From assembly GCA_946479335.1 (NCBI GenBank), contig CAMLFP010000243.1, positions 1 through 8,473 on the forward strand: a stretch of DNA of 8,473 bases, in the 5' to 3' direction. This document shows positions 1-7,241 of the stretch, in pieces (position 1 is the first letter of the stretch; each line of letters begins with the position of its first letter). The notes beneath the pieces were generated by a model that saw only the letters and a list, made by a program, of their open reading frames with translations, searched no databases and was not told the origin of the DNA. A program made the translations under genes and the position numbers. This stretch comes from an uncultured Archangium sp. (GTDB lineage: Bacteria > Myxococcota > Myxococcia > Myxococcales > Myxococcaceae).

Positions 1-3000
1 GCGGCACCACGACGGGCGGCGGCACCACGACGGGCGGCGGCACCACGACGGGCGGTGGCACGGCGACGGGCGGTGGCACCACGACGGGCGGCGGCACCGC
101 GACGGGCGGTGGCACCACGACGGGTGGCGGCACGGGCGTGACGGGCGGCGGCACGGGCGTGCCGGTCTGCCCGAACGGCATCCCCGAGCCTCCTGAGGAG
201 TGCGACGACGGCAACTCGACGCCGGGCGACGGCTGCGAGGCCGACTGCACGCTCACGGTCGCGTGCGGCAACGGCAAGCGCGAGGGCAGCGAGGTCTGTG
301 ACGACGGCAACACCGTCGGCGGCGACGGCTGCGAGATGAACTGCGACGCGTTCACCAACACCGCGACGGTGGTGGGCTCCGCGGGCATGAACGAGCAGAT
401 CCCGGTGAACGAGACCTGCCACGTCACCGCGGGCGACGCGGGCCGCCTCATCACCGGCATCATCCTCACCGACGGCGTCACGTACGTCGGCGGTCAGGTC
501 TTCATCGACGCCACGGGCACCATCCAGTGCGTGGGGAGCGACTGCTCCACGACGGCCGGCGCCTCGACGGCGACCAAGCTGGTGTGCCCGAAGGCGGTGG
601 TCTCGCCGGGCCTCATCAACGCGCACGACCACATCAGCTTCCAGGCGAACCCGTACGTCGGCACCACCGAGCGCTACGAGCACCGCCACGACTGGCGCCA
701 GGGCAACAACGGCCACACCCGCATCAACAACGGCGGCAACGCCACCAACCTGCAGATCCGCTGGGCGGAGGTGCGTCAGCTGATGGCCGGGACGACCTCC
801 ATCGTCGGCGCGACGTACAACGCCGGCAACGGCGGCCTGATGCGCAACCTCGACACCACGCCGGCGGGCCAGCTGGGCAACCTCACCGGCAGCGCGGGCA
901 TCAACTCCGACACCTTCCCCCTCGATGACACGGCGGGCGGCGAGCTGACCTCGGGCTGCGGCTACCCCACGGTGCCGGTCGACGTGCCCACCGCGGCGGG
1001 CGTCGCGTACATCCCCCACGTGGCGGAGGGCATCGAGGCCTCGGCGCACAACGAGTTCGTGTGCCTCACCGCGGCCAAGCCCGACGGCGGCGTGGGCGTG
1101 CTCTCGCCGCGCACGGCCTTCGTGCACGGCGTCGGCCTCACCGCGCAAGACGTGGCGCTGATGGGCAGCCAGTTCTCGTCGCTGGTGTGGAGCCCGCGCT
1201 CCAACGTCTCGCTGTACGGCGACACCGCGCAGATCACCCTCTTCAAGCACCTCGGCGTGAACATCGCGATGGGCACCGACTGGACCATCTCCGGCTCGAT
1301 GAACATGCTGCGCGAGCTGCGCTGCGCCGACAGCCTCAACCAGGCGCGCTTCAACGGCGCGCTGAGCGACGAGAACCTCTGGCGCATCGTCACCGCGAAC
1401 GGCGCTGACGCGACGGCCACCACCGCCGCTCTCGGCCGCCTGGCGACGGGCCGCCTCGGCGACGTGGCCATCTTCAAGCGCAAGCAGGGCGTCTCCTTCT
1501 ACCGTTCCATCATCGAGGCGGAGCCGCAGGACGTGGTGATGACCATGCGCGGCGGCCGCGTGATGTACGGCGACGCCAACATCATCTCGCAGTCGGGCGC
1601 GTCGGGCTGTGAGTCGCTCAACGTGTGCGGCAGCACCAAGTCGGTGTGCATCACCGGCGACGTGGCGGCCATCACCGGCACCAACGCGGGCACCTCGCTG
1701 GCGCTGCTGCAGCAGGGCAACGCCTCGACCTACGCGCTCTTCTATTGTGGCACGCCCACCAACGAGCCTTCGTGCGCGCCGGAGCGCCCGGTGTCGACCA
1801 TCAACGGCGGCAACAGCAAGAACGGCTCGACCATCTACTCCTTGGCCTCGACCGACACCGACAAGGATGGCATCGACGACGCCACCGACAACTGCCTCTC
1901 GGTGTTCAACCCCATTCGCCCGATGGACAACGGCGTGCAGCCCGACACCGACGGCGACGGTCAGGGCGACGTCTGCGACCCGTGCCCGCTCAACGCCAAC
2001 ACCACCACGTGCACGGTCTACGACCCGTCTGACCGCGACAGCGACGGCTACCCCAACACCTCCGACAACTGCCCCGCGGTGGCGAACCCCGACCAGACCG
2101 ACACCGACAGCGACGGCAAGGGCGACGCGTGCGACCTCTGCCCGAACCTGCCGAACCCCGGCGTGGCGGCCTGCCCGGTGACCATCTACGCCATCAAGCA
2201 GGGCACGGCGCCGACGGGCACCGCGGTGGCGCTCTCCGACGTGCTGGTGACCGGCCAGGGCACCAACGGCTTCTTCGTGGCGCCCTCCACGGCGGGCTTC
2301 ACTGGCCCGGAGTTCTCCGGCCTCTTCGTCTACGCGCCCGGCAACACCGTGGCGGTGGGTGACAACGTCAGCATCGTCTCGGGCACGCCCACCAACTTCT
2401 ACGGGCAGATCCAGCTCGGCAGCCTGGCGGCCATCGCCGACGGCGGCATCATGGTGAACTCGCAGGCCAACGCGCTGCGCTCGCCCGTGGTGGTCCCGCA
2501 GGACTTCTGGAACAACGCCGACGGCGGCGCGCTGGCCCTCGAGGGCGTGCTGGTGCAGGTGCAGGAGGCCACGGTGCTGCTGCAGAACCCCGACGCGGGC
2601 TCCGGCGACACCAACCCCACCAACGAGTTCGTGCTCAGCGGCGACTTCTACGTGAACGACTACCTGTACGCGGTCTCGCCGCTCCCGGTGGTCGGCACCT
2701 TCTACCAGTCGGTCACCGGCATCCTCGAGTACCGCAACAACCGCTTCAAGCTGGAGGTGCGCGGCCCGAACGACCTCGTCACCGGCCCGCCGACGCTGGC
2801 GGCCATCGCTCCCTCGCTGGCCTTCATTCGCGTGGGCGACACGGCGACGCTGCCGACGCCGGTGGCGGTGCAGCTGTCAGGCCTCGCGCAGGGCGACACC
2901 GTGGTGACGGTGATGGCCAGCGGCCCGGAGCTCCAGGTCGGTGACGGCGGTCTGGTGGTGGTGCCCGACGGCCAGGTGGCCGCGGCGGTGCCGCTGCTGG

Positions 3001-3959
3001 GCGTGACCTCGACCGACGGCGGCACGGTGACCCTGATGGCGACGCTCATCCCCGCCGATGGTGGCGTGGGCGACGTGCGCTTCTCGGAGGTGCGCGTGCT
3101 GGCGGCCGACGAGCCCTCGGTGCTGACGGGCATCTCGCCCGCCACGGCGACGGCGAACGCTGGCGGTACGACGAACTTCACGGTGACGCTCGACGCGCCG
3201 GTGGTGGTCGACACCGACGTGCAGGTGGCGTTCGTGCCCAACACGGTCGGCGTCGCGCCGATGACGGTGACGGTGCCCGCGGGCGCGACCTCCGCCAGCG
3301 TCGCGGTGCAGGTCGACGCGGCGGCGATGGGCGGCGACACGGGCACGCTGACCGCCACGCTCGGTGGGTCGACGGTGCAGGCGACGCTCACCGTCTCCAC
3401 GCGCATCACGGCGACCGAGCTGCTCATCTCCGAGTACACGGAGGCCAACTCGTTCAACAAGTACGTCGAGCTCTACAACGGCACCGGCCAGGTCGCCGAC
3501 CTCACCCAGTACACCGTGCGGCTCTACACGAACGGCGCGACCGCGGTCAGCCAGAGCATCACGCTGAGCGGCACGCTGGGTGATGGCGAGGCGCTGGTGC
3601 TGTGCAACTCGCAGATCGACCCGCTGCTCGCGGGCAACTGCAACCTGCTCACCGCCGCGGTCAGCTCGGTCATCAACTTCAACGGTGATGACCTGGTGAC
3701 GCTCGCGCGCAACGGTAACAACGTCGACGTCATCGGCCAGAGCCCCGACCCGGGCAACGGGTGGACCGTCTGCGGCGTCACCGAGGGCACCAAGGACCAC
3801 GTGATGCGCCGCAAGGGCAACGTCACCTCGCCCACCACCTCGTGGGCGACGTCGGCCGGCACCTCCACCGCCGACTGCCAGTGGGACCTGTTCGCTGCGA
3901 CCAGCACCCAGAACGTGTTGGACAACAACACCATGGGTCAGCACACGCTGACGCCGTAA
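1..3959 (+). CDS. Giant exported amidohydrolase with Cys-rich, TSP3, OB-like, Ig-like and lamin-tail domains (5' partial)
   Basis: The frame is open from base 3 and ends at TAA 3957-3959, so the true start lies upstream. Residues below are counted from the codon at 138. A Gly/Thr linker is followed by two Cys-rich modules with the CDDGN...GDGC pattern (about 11-37 and 43-69). An amidohydrolase domain (about 85-480) carries the subtype III metal set: HxH (H163, H165) in [11 protein letters not shown]294 and E297 in HVAEG, H330 in FVHG, and D381 in GTDW. It also has the WSPRSN substrate-pocket motif seen in chlorohydrolases and deaminases. All ligands are present, so a hydrolase or deaminase is likely active; the substrate is unknown. 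Two calcium-binding thrombospondin type 3 repeats follow (about 573-675), then an OB-like domain (about 680-800), Ig-like segments (about 885-1088) and a lamin-tail domain (about 1092-1265). The first two kinds of module and the linker imply export, probably behind a signal peptide or lipobox outside the window. Family calls are confident; exact boundaries are approximate. Confidence 0.9.
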   Translation, partial: GTTTGGGTTTGGGTTTGGGTATGGGTTTGGGTATGGGTTTGGGTGVTGGGTGVPVCPNGIPEPPEECDDGNSTPGDGCEADCTLTVACGNGKREGSEVCDDGNTVGGDGCEMNCDAFTNTATVVGSAGMNEQIPVNETCHVTAGDAGRLITGIILTDGVTYVGGQVFIDATGTIQCVGSDCSTTAGASTATKLVCPKAVVSPGLINAHDHISFQANPYVGTTERYEHRHDWRQGNNGHTRINNGGNATNLQIRWAEVRQLMAGTTSIVGATYNAGNGGLMRNLDTTPAGQLGNLTGSAGINSDTFPLDDTAGGELTSGCGYPTVPVDVPTAAGVAYIPHVAEGIEASAHNEFVCLTAAKPDGGVGVLSPRTAFVHGVGLTAQDVALMGSQFSSLVWSPRSNVSLYGDTAQITLFKHLGVNIAMGTDWTISGSMNMLRELRCADSLNQARFNGALSDENLWRIVTANGADATATTAALGRLATGRLGDVAIFKRKQGVSFYRSIIEAEPQDVVMTMRGGRVMYGDANIISQSGASGCESLNVCGSTKSVCITGDVAAITGTNAGTSLALLQQGNASTYALFYCGTPTNEPSCAPERPVSTINGGNSKNGSTIYSLASTDTDKDGIDDATDNCLSVFNPIRPMDNGVQPDTDGDGQGDVCDPCPLNANTTTCTVYDPSDRDSDGYPNTSDNCPAVANPDQTDTDSDGKGDACDLCPNLPNPGVAACPVTIYAIKQGTAPTGTAVALSDVLVTGQGTNGFFVAPSTAGFTGPEFSGLFVYAPGNTVAVGDNVSIVSGTPTNFYGQIQLGSLAAIADGGIMVNSQANALRSPVVVPQDFWNNADGGALALEGVLVQVQEATVLLQNPDAGSGDTNPTNEFVLSGDFYVNDYLYAVSPLPVVGTFYQSVTGILEYRNNRFKLEVRGPNDLVTGPPTLAAIAPSLAFIRVGDTATLPTPVAVQLSGLAQGDTVVTVMASGPELQVGDGGLVVVPDGQVAAAVPLLGVTSTDGGTVTLMATLIPADGGVGDVRFSEVRVLAADEPSVLTGISPATATANAGGTTNFTVTLDAPVVVDTDVQVAFVPNTVGVAPMTVTVPAGATSASVAVQVDAAAMGGDTGTLTATLGGSTVQATLTVSTRITATELLISEYTEANSFNKYVELYNGTGQVADLTQYTVRLYTNGATAVSQSITLSGTLGDGEALVLCNSQIDPLLAGNCNLLTAAVSSVINFNGDDLVTLARNGNNVDVIGQSPDPGNGWTVCGVTEGTKDHVMRRKGNVTSPTTSWATSAGTSTADCQWDLFAATSTQNVLDNNTMGQHTLTP
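3..146 (+). repeat. 18-bp tandem repeat encoding a Gly/Thr linker
   Basis: Seven consecutive 18-bp units begin at 3, 21, 39, 57, 75, 93 and 111, with consensus GGCACCACGACGGGCGGC, then a degenerate unit at 129-146. Each unit encodes Gly-Thr-Thr-Thr-Gly-Gly or the Ala variant. Differences are mostly single third-position or ACC/ACG/GCG changes. The array continues to the window edge, so the copy number is unknown. Because the period is a multiple of three, gain or loss of units keeps the frame and only changes linker length. It probably spaces the folded domains away from the cell envelope. Confidence 0.9.
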
Positions 3960-3987
3960 CCACGGCGCCCGGCTTGGGCCTCAACAG

Positions 3988-4024
3988 ACGCGCTCCCGGT
4001 GCTGCCGGGGGCGCGTTTTGTTTT
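3988..4024 (+). terminator. Rho-independent terminator of the giant amidohydrolase gene
   Basis: The 5' arm ACGCGCTCCCGG (3988-3999) pairs with CCGGGGGCGCGT (4005-4016) over 12 bp with one G-U wobble. The loop is 5 nt (TGCTG), and the T-rich tail TTTTGTTTT (4016-4024) follows at once. It starts 28 bp after the stop codon at 3957-3959. There is no matching A-tract on the left side, so it should work only for plus-strand transcripts and not for the minus-strand operon approaching from the right. Confidence 0.9.
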
Positions 4025-4036
4025 GTCGGCGCAGGT

Positions 4037-4470
4037 GGAGCCCGGCTCAACGCGCGTCGGGCGAACCCTCCGCGCGTTCCGTGGAATCTCGGAGGGCTTC
4101 GCGCTCCGCAGCAGTCAACGCTCGTTCGGCGGAATCTCGGAGGCGGTGCGGCCCGCGGCGTAGGCGCGTGCTTTGTGGAATCTCGGGAGGGCGTCGCGCT
4201 CCGCAGCGTCAGTGGGTCTTCGGCGGAGTCTCGGAGGCGGCGCGGCCCACGGCGTCGGCGCGCGCTCTGTGGAATCTCGGGAGAGCGTCGCGCTCAGCAG
4301 CGTCACGCGTTCGGCGGAATCTCGGAGGCGGCACGGCACGCAGCGTCGGCGCGCGCTCAGTGGAATCTCGGGACAGCGTCGTGCTCCGCAGCGTCAGCGT
4401 GTTCGGCGAAGTCGCGGCGCGTCCCGCAGCAGTCAGCGCGCGTTCGCCGGAATCTCGGAGGGCGTCACGG
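4037..4470. repeat. Intergenic tandem array, about 46-bp period with alternating A and B units
   Basis: This is the only gene-free stretch longer than 300 bp. The core GGAATCTCGG (one copy GGAGTCTCGG) recurs at 4083, 4131, 4177, 4225, 4271, 4316, 4362 and 4449, a spacing of 45-48 bp. A degenerate copy sits near 4408, and the segment from 4037 may be a decayed first unit. The DNA after the core alternates. A units (4083, 4177, 4271, 4362) continue with a sequence like GAGGGCGTCGCGCTCCGCAG. B units (4131, 4225, 4316) continue with a sequence like AGGCGGCGCGGCCCACGGCG. The true repeat is therefore a dimer of about 94 bp. Several frames are open through it only because TA-containing triplets are rare; none looks like a protein. 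The last copy overlaps the 3' end of the HemF-like gene. No transposase or known element is recognisable. Confidence 0.8.
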
Positions 4471-5422
4471 CCTGCAGCTTGAGCGCGTCGGGGTGCGCCC
4501 GGTAGTGCGCGCGCACGATGGCGGCGAGCTTCCCGCGCGCCTCTTCGGTGACGTGCCCGCCACCGGCGGCGTCGGCCAACGCGCGGACCAGCGCGTCTTG
4601 CGGCGGCGGCACCTTCGCGGCCCAGCTCCGCAGCAGCTCGACGTCGATGAACGCCGGCAGTGAGCCCATCACCCCGAGGTCGTTCTGGTCGTGCGCCAGC
4701 AACCCGGAGCTGGTGCCCCGGTCGAGCGTCAGCACCTGGAAGAAGTACGCCGTGTGGTACGCGCGCTGCGCGAGCCGCTCATTCAACGTCGGCAACGTCG
4801 TCGGCTGCTCGTGGAACAGCCGCGCATACGTGTCGATGGCCGCCTCGCCGAAGCGCCGCGCCGTCGCCACGTCGCGCTCGAAGGCGCCCGTCTGGTACCC
4901 CTCGACGTAGAAGTGCGAGACCCCGCGCGTGCGCCCCAGCGCGGGGATGTTGAAGTACGCCGCGCCGTCACGCTGCGCCTGCGCCGCCAGCGCCGGCACC
5001 GCGGCGCTCATCGCCTCCGTGAAGCGCGCCGTCTGCGCCGCGTTGGGCAGCGCCGGGTTCAGGTCGGCCATCAACCGCCACACGCCCGGGCCGGTGCGCG
5101 GCTCCGTGAAGCTCAGGTGGATGTGCACCGACGGCGCGCGCGGGTGCGCGGGGTGGATGATGGTCGAGAGCGCCGTCGCGCAGCGGATGGGCCGCGCCTC
5201 GTCGTCTTCGTATTGCACCTGCGAGACGTTCACCGACGCGCGGTTGAACAGCGAGGTCTCCGCGCACGAGAAGCGCACGCCGCCGCCGCGCTTGCCGCCG
5301 TCACGCAACCACTCGATGGGCGTGAACCCGCCGCCCAGGGCCTGCAAGAAGCGCTGCTGCAGAGACACCACCAGCTCCAGCGCCGCGCGTGACTGGCTCG
5401 ACGTGGCATTCACCCGACTCAT
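4433..5422 (-). CDS. Divergent HemF-like (oxygen-dependent coproporphyrinogen III oxidase family) protein
   Basis: This 329-aa protein is slightly longer than E. coli HemF (299 aa), the enzyme that decarboxylates coproporphyrinogen III in haem synthesis. Family landmarks in order: GGGVR and ASVNVSQV (47-69), ALSTIIHP...PSVH (84-100), ADLNP (119-123, for DLTP), YFxxxxxxxRTRGVSHFYVEGY (156-176) and DRGTSSGL...MGSLP (234-256, for DRGTxFGL...MSLPP). S86, H90, H100, D120, R166 and D234 fit canonical positions, and the 10-residue H90-H100 spacing is exact. Missing are the WFGGG glycines, the Asn and Arg after the second His (here H102 and S104), and the two later metal-site histidines. It is a real family member, but its activity or substrate may have changed. 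ATG at 5422 lies 6 bp past the TetR stop with no clear Shine-Dalgarno sequence, so translation is probably coupled. The last residues come from the repeat array. Confidence 0.78.
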   Translation of the reverse strand: MSRVNATSSQSRAALELVVSLQQRFLQALGGGFTPIEWLRDGGKRGGGVRFSCAETSLFNRASVNVSQVQYEDDEARPIRCATALSTIIHPAHPRAPSVHIHLSFTEPRTGPGVWRLMADLNPALPNAAQTARFTEAMSAAVPALAAQAQRDGAAYFNIPALGRTRGVSHFYVEGYQTGAFERDVATARRFGEAAIDTYARLFHEQPTTLPTLNERLAQRAYHTAYFFQVLTLDRGTSSGLLAHDQNDLGVMGSLPAFIDVELLRSWAAKVPPPQDALVRALADAAGGGHVTEEARGKLAAIVRAHYRAHPDALKLQAVTPSEIPANAR

Positions 5423-5428
5423 GGCGCG

Positions 5429-6061
5429 TCAGCGAAGCAACCCACGTACCAACACCTCGTTCAGGGAGTGGACGATGGGCGTGTACGAGAGCGCGTCGCG
5501 GAAGAGGTTGTGCTGCACCACCACGCCGATGTTCCCGAAGATGACCGCGTTGGCCACGGTGCGCGCGTCGACGTCGGTGCGAAATTCCTTCGTCTTCTCC
5601 TGCCCGTAGCGAACGATCTGCGCGATGGCGGTGACGTACACGTCGAGCGCCTCGCGCAGCGCGGTGGCCACGTCGGCCGAGTTCTCCGCCGACTCGGCGC
5701 CCACCATGCCGTAGAAGATGCCGTGCTCGCGGTTGGCGTGGAGGTAGTTGGCTACCTGCGCGCAGAAGGCCAGCAACTGCTCCTTGGCGGTCATCTTCGC
5801 GGCCTGCACCAGCAGCGGCTCGAAGCTGCTGACGAAGCGGTGGTGCAGCTCCTCGATGGCCGCCAGCAGCAGGTCTTCCTTGGTGGGGAAGTGCCAGTAC
5901 AGCGCGCCGGGCGTCATCTTGATGGCGCGGGCCAGCTCCGCCATCGTCGTCGCGAGGATGCCTCGCCGCGCGAACAGCGTGATGGCGGAGTTGAGGATCT
6001 CCTGGCGCGTCTTGACGGCGCGGTCCTGCTTGATGGCGCGCTTTGCTGCGGGTCGAGGCAT
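5429..6061 (-). CDS. TetR/AcrR family transcriptional regulator
   Basis: This 210-aa protein has the usual length for the family. The N-terminus has a basic arm (KRAIKQDRAVKTRQ), then the TetR helix-turn-helix at about residues 17-64: EILNSAITLFARRG, TTMAELARAIKMTPGALYWHF and KEDLL. The TPGALYWHFPTKEDLL recognition-helix segment is diagnostic. The remainder (about 65-210) is an all-helical ligand-binding and dimerisation domain whose inducer cannot be read from sequence. It is the promoter-proximal gene of a two-gene minus-strand unit with the HemF-like gene and is divergent from the membrane-protein gene at 6126. By family habit it probably represses its own operon and perhaps the divergent gene. 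The first ATG (6061) gives a complete basic arm, and the 64-bp intergenic gap leaves little room for an earlier start. Confidence 0.95.
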   Translation of the reverse strand: MPRPAAKRAIKQDRAVKTRQEILNSAITLFARRGILATTMAELARAIKMTPGALYWHFPTKEDLLLAAIEELHHRFVSSFEPLLVQAAKMTAKEQLLAFCAQVANYLHANREHGIFYGMVGAESAENSADVATALREALDVYVTAIAQIVRYGQEKTKEFRTDVDARTVANAVIFGNIGVVVQHNLFRDALSYTPIVHSLNEVLVRGLLR

Positions 6062-6125
6062 GGGCCCCGCACACTAGCTTTCTTTGCGCGATTCTCGCCT
6101 CGTGGAATGAGACGATGCGCGCCCC
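6062..6125. promoter_or_regulatory. 64-bp divergent intergenic region with short inverted repeats (candidate TetR operator)
   Basis: Both flanking genes must be driven from, or through, this 64-bp gap. It holds GCGA-TTC-TCGC (6088-6098), an inverted repeat with 4-bp arms, and TCGT-N8-ACGA (6100-6115). TetR repressors usually bind palindromes next to their own gene, so either could be part of an operator, but both are short and could arise by chance in DNA this rich in G and C. No convincing -35/-10 pair or Shine-Dalgarno sequence is visible on either strand. Confidence 0.3.
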
Positions 6126-7232
6126 ATGAACTCCCGCACCATCGTCATCGTCATCGTCGCGGGCTTTGCCCTGTGCTGCATCGGGTCGGGTGCGGTGATG
6201 ACCCTCTCGGTGCTCGACAAGGCGCTGGCCTCCGCGAAGGACGACACCGGCCCCGTGACGGCCGTGACGCCCCCGAAGCCCGATGAAGACACGCCCGACG
6301 ACGACCAGCCCGTCGCGCCGCCCGCCGACACCGACGACACGCCCGACGACGACGAGACCATCCCCACCGCGAACCGCGAGGGCGATGACGGCGAGGCGCC
6401 CGAGTACGTCGCGCCCGAGGAGGGCTATTCCACCTTCGCGGTGTACTACGCGAAGAAGTCGAAGCTGCCCGTGGCGGGCGCGCTGGCGCTCGCGGTGAAG
6501 GGCACCGCGCTGCATGCGCTCAAGCGCGGCGAGCTCGTCGAGGACGCCGAGGCGCCCTTCATCGCCGTCGAGGAGCAGCCCACGCTCGACTACCCGGTCG
6601 ACGCCGAGGCGCTGGAGAACGCGACCCTCGACGCCGCCAGCCGCAAGCTGCTGGAAGGCAGCCAGTCGGTGGCGGTGCTGACCGTGGTGACCACCGGCGC
6701 CGCCCCCGAGGAGCGCGACGCGCAGAAGGCGGTGCTGGCGTTCGCGAAGGCTATCGGCGGCGTGCTGTGGGACGACGACTCCAACGAGTTCTTCCCCGCG
6801 GCGGGCTTCAAGACGCAGCGCCTCGACGGGTGGGCCAGCGACCTCCCGCTGGCGGCGAACTTCTACTCGGTCATCGAGAGCGCCGACGGCAAGGGCCTCG
6901 ACCTCGCGACGCGCGGCCTCAAGCGCTTCGCGCTGCCGGAGCTCGAGCTGCACGACGTGGCGAAGGCCGACGCCGAGCGGGCCCGCGCCTTCCTCGCGGT
7001 GGTGGCGCAGACGCTGGTGGAGAACGCCGACACGCCGCCCGATGACACGAACGCGCTCGCAGTCTCCGTCGCGGCGCTGCAGCACCCCGGCGCGAAGGCG
7101 CGCGCGCAGGCGGCCCTGGGCTCCGGCGCTGGCACGGCGCAGCTGCACTTCAAGTCGGTGGGTGACGCGGATTTGCCGGCGCTCCAGGTGCTCTTCAGCT
7201 CGGGCAGCCTCGGCGAGTTCTTCGGCGACTGA
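6126..7232 (+). CDS. Membrane-anchored protein with acidic linker and DUF2314-associated-like domain
   Basis: This 368-aa protein has one N-terminal hydrophobic segment (about residues 5-28, IVIVIVAGFALCCIGSGAVM) after R4. It reads as an uncleaved anchor or a signal peptide; the CC pair is not in a standard lipobox. Residues about 38-100 form a very acidic, Pro-rich linker with two copies of DTPDDD. The rest (about 100-368) is folded-looking. The stretches FAKAIGGVLWDDDSNEFF (206-223) and GLKRFALPELEL (264-275), followed by a helix with AVVAQTLVEN, resemble from memory the domain that precedes DUF2314 in some bacterial proteins. No DUF2314 domain follows here. Function is unknown; an envelope-facing role is inferred from the anchor and linker. 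ATG 6126 is chosen because it starts exactly at the hydrophobic segment; an ATG at 6115 is stopped at once by TGA. The gene is convergent with, and 4 bp from, the lipoprotein gene. Confidence 0.85.
   Translation: MNSRTIVIVIVAGFALCCIGSGAVMTLSVLDKALASAKDDTGPVTAVTPPKPDEDTPDDDQPVAPPADTDDTPDDDETIPTANREGDDGEAPEYVAPEEGYSTFAVYYAKKSKLPVAGALALAVKGTALHALKRGELVEDAEAPFIAVEEQPTLDYPVDAEALENATLDAASRKLLEGSQSVAVLTVVTTGAAPEERDAQKAVLAFAKAIGGVLWDDDSNEFFPAAGFKTQRLDGWASDLPLAANFYSVIESADGKGLDLATRGLKRFALPELELHDVAKADAERARAFLAVVAQTLVENADTPPDDTNALAVSVAALQHPGAKARAQAALGSGAGTAQLHFKSVGDADLPALQVLFSSGSLGEFFGD
6288..6353 (+). repeat. Pair of 18-bp direct repeats inside the acidic linker
   Basis: GACACGCCCGACGACGAC occurs identically at 6288-6305 and 6336-6353, 48 bp apart, and encodes DTPDDD both times. 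The identity extends to synonymous positions, which suggests local duplication of linker DNA and not only protein-level selection for acidity. The 48-bp offset keeps the frame. Confidence 0.8.
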
Positions 7233-7241
7233 CGCGTCAGT
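7228..7241. other. 14-bp perfect palindrome spanning two convergent stop codons
   Basis: ACTGACGCGTCAGT is a perfect palindrome. The plus-strand gene stops with TGA at 7230-7232, and the minus-strand lipoprotein gene stops with TGA read from 7239-7237, so each half contains one stop codon. It has no loop room and no T-tract, so it is not a classical terminator. It may be a protein site or simply a by-product of two facing TGA codons. Confidence 0.6.

Noticed and set aside
138..140. GTG at 138 as the start of the giant amidohydrolase gene
   Set aside because: The same frame is open upstream to base 3 through the Gly/Thr repeat with no stop, and a start here would leave an exported-type protein without a signal peptide. 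The gene is 5' truncated by the window.
2877..3944. Minus-strand open frame of about 355 codons antisense to the giant gene (and 2702-3460)
   Set aside because: The plus strand encodes recognisable Ig-like and lamin-tail domains here; the antisense frame is Arg/His/Gly-rich shadow sequence.
4083..4458. CRISPR array
   Set aside because: The period of about 46 bp is regular, but only about 10 bp is constant, and the DNA between cores is itself repeated in an A/B pattern instead of being unique spacers. No cas genes are in the window.
3761..4663. Plus-strand open frames across the tandem array (also 4018-4482 and 4173-4505)
   Set aside because: They exist in several frames at once, are Arg/Ser/Ala-rich with no motif, and overlap the terminator or recognisable genes on either side. 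They are by-products of GC-rich repeat DNA.
5301..7148. Long minus-strand open frame of about 615 codons
   Set aside because: It is antisense to the membrane-protein gene and overlaps the TetR and HemF-like genes in another frame. Its composition is Arg/Gly/His/Ala-rich with no domain, and the genes it overlaps have clear family motifs or an anchored architecture.
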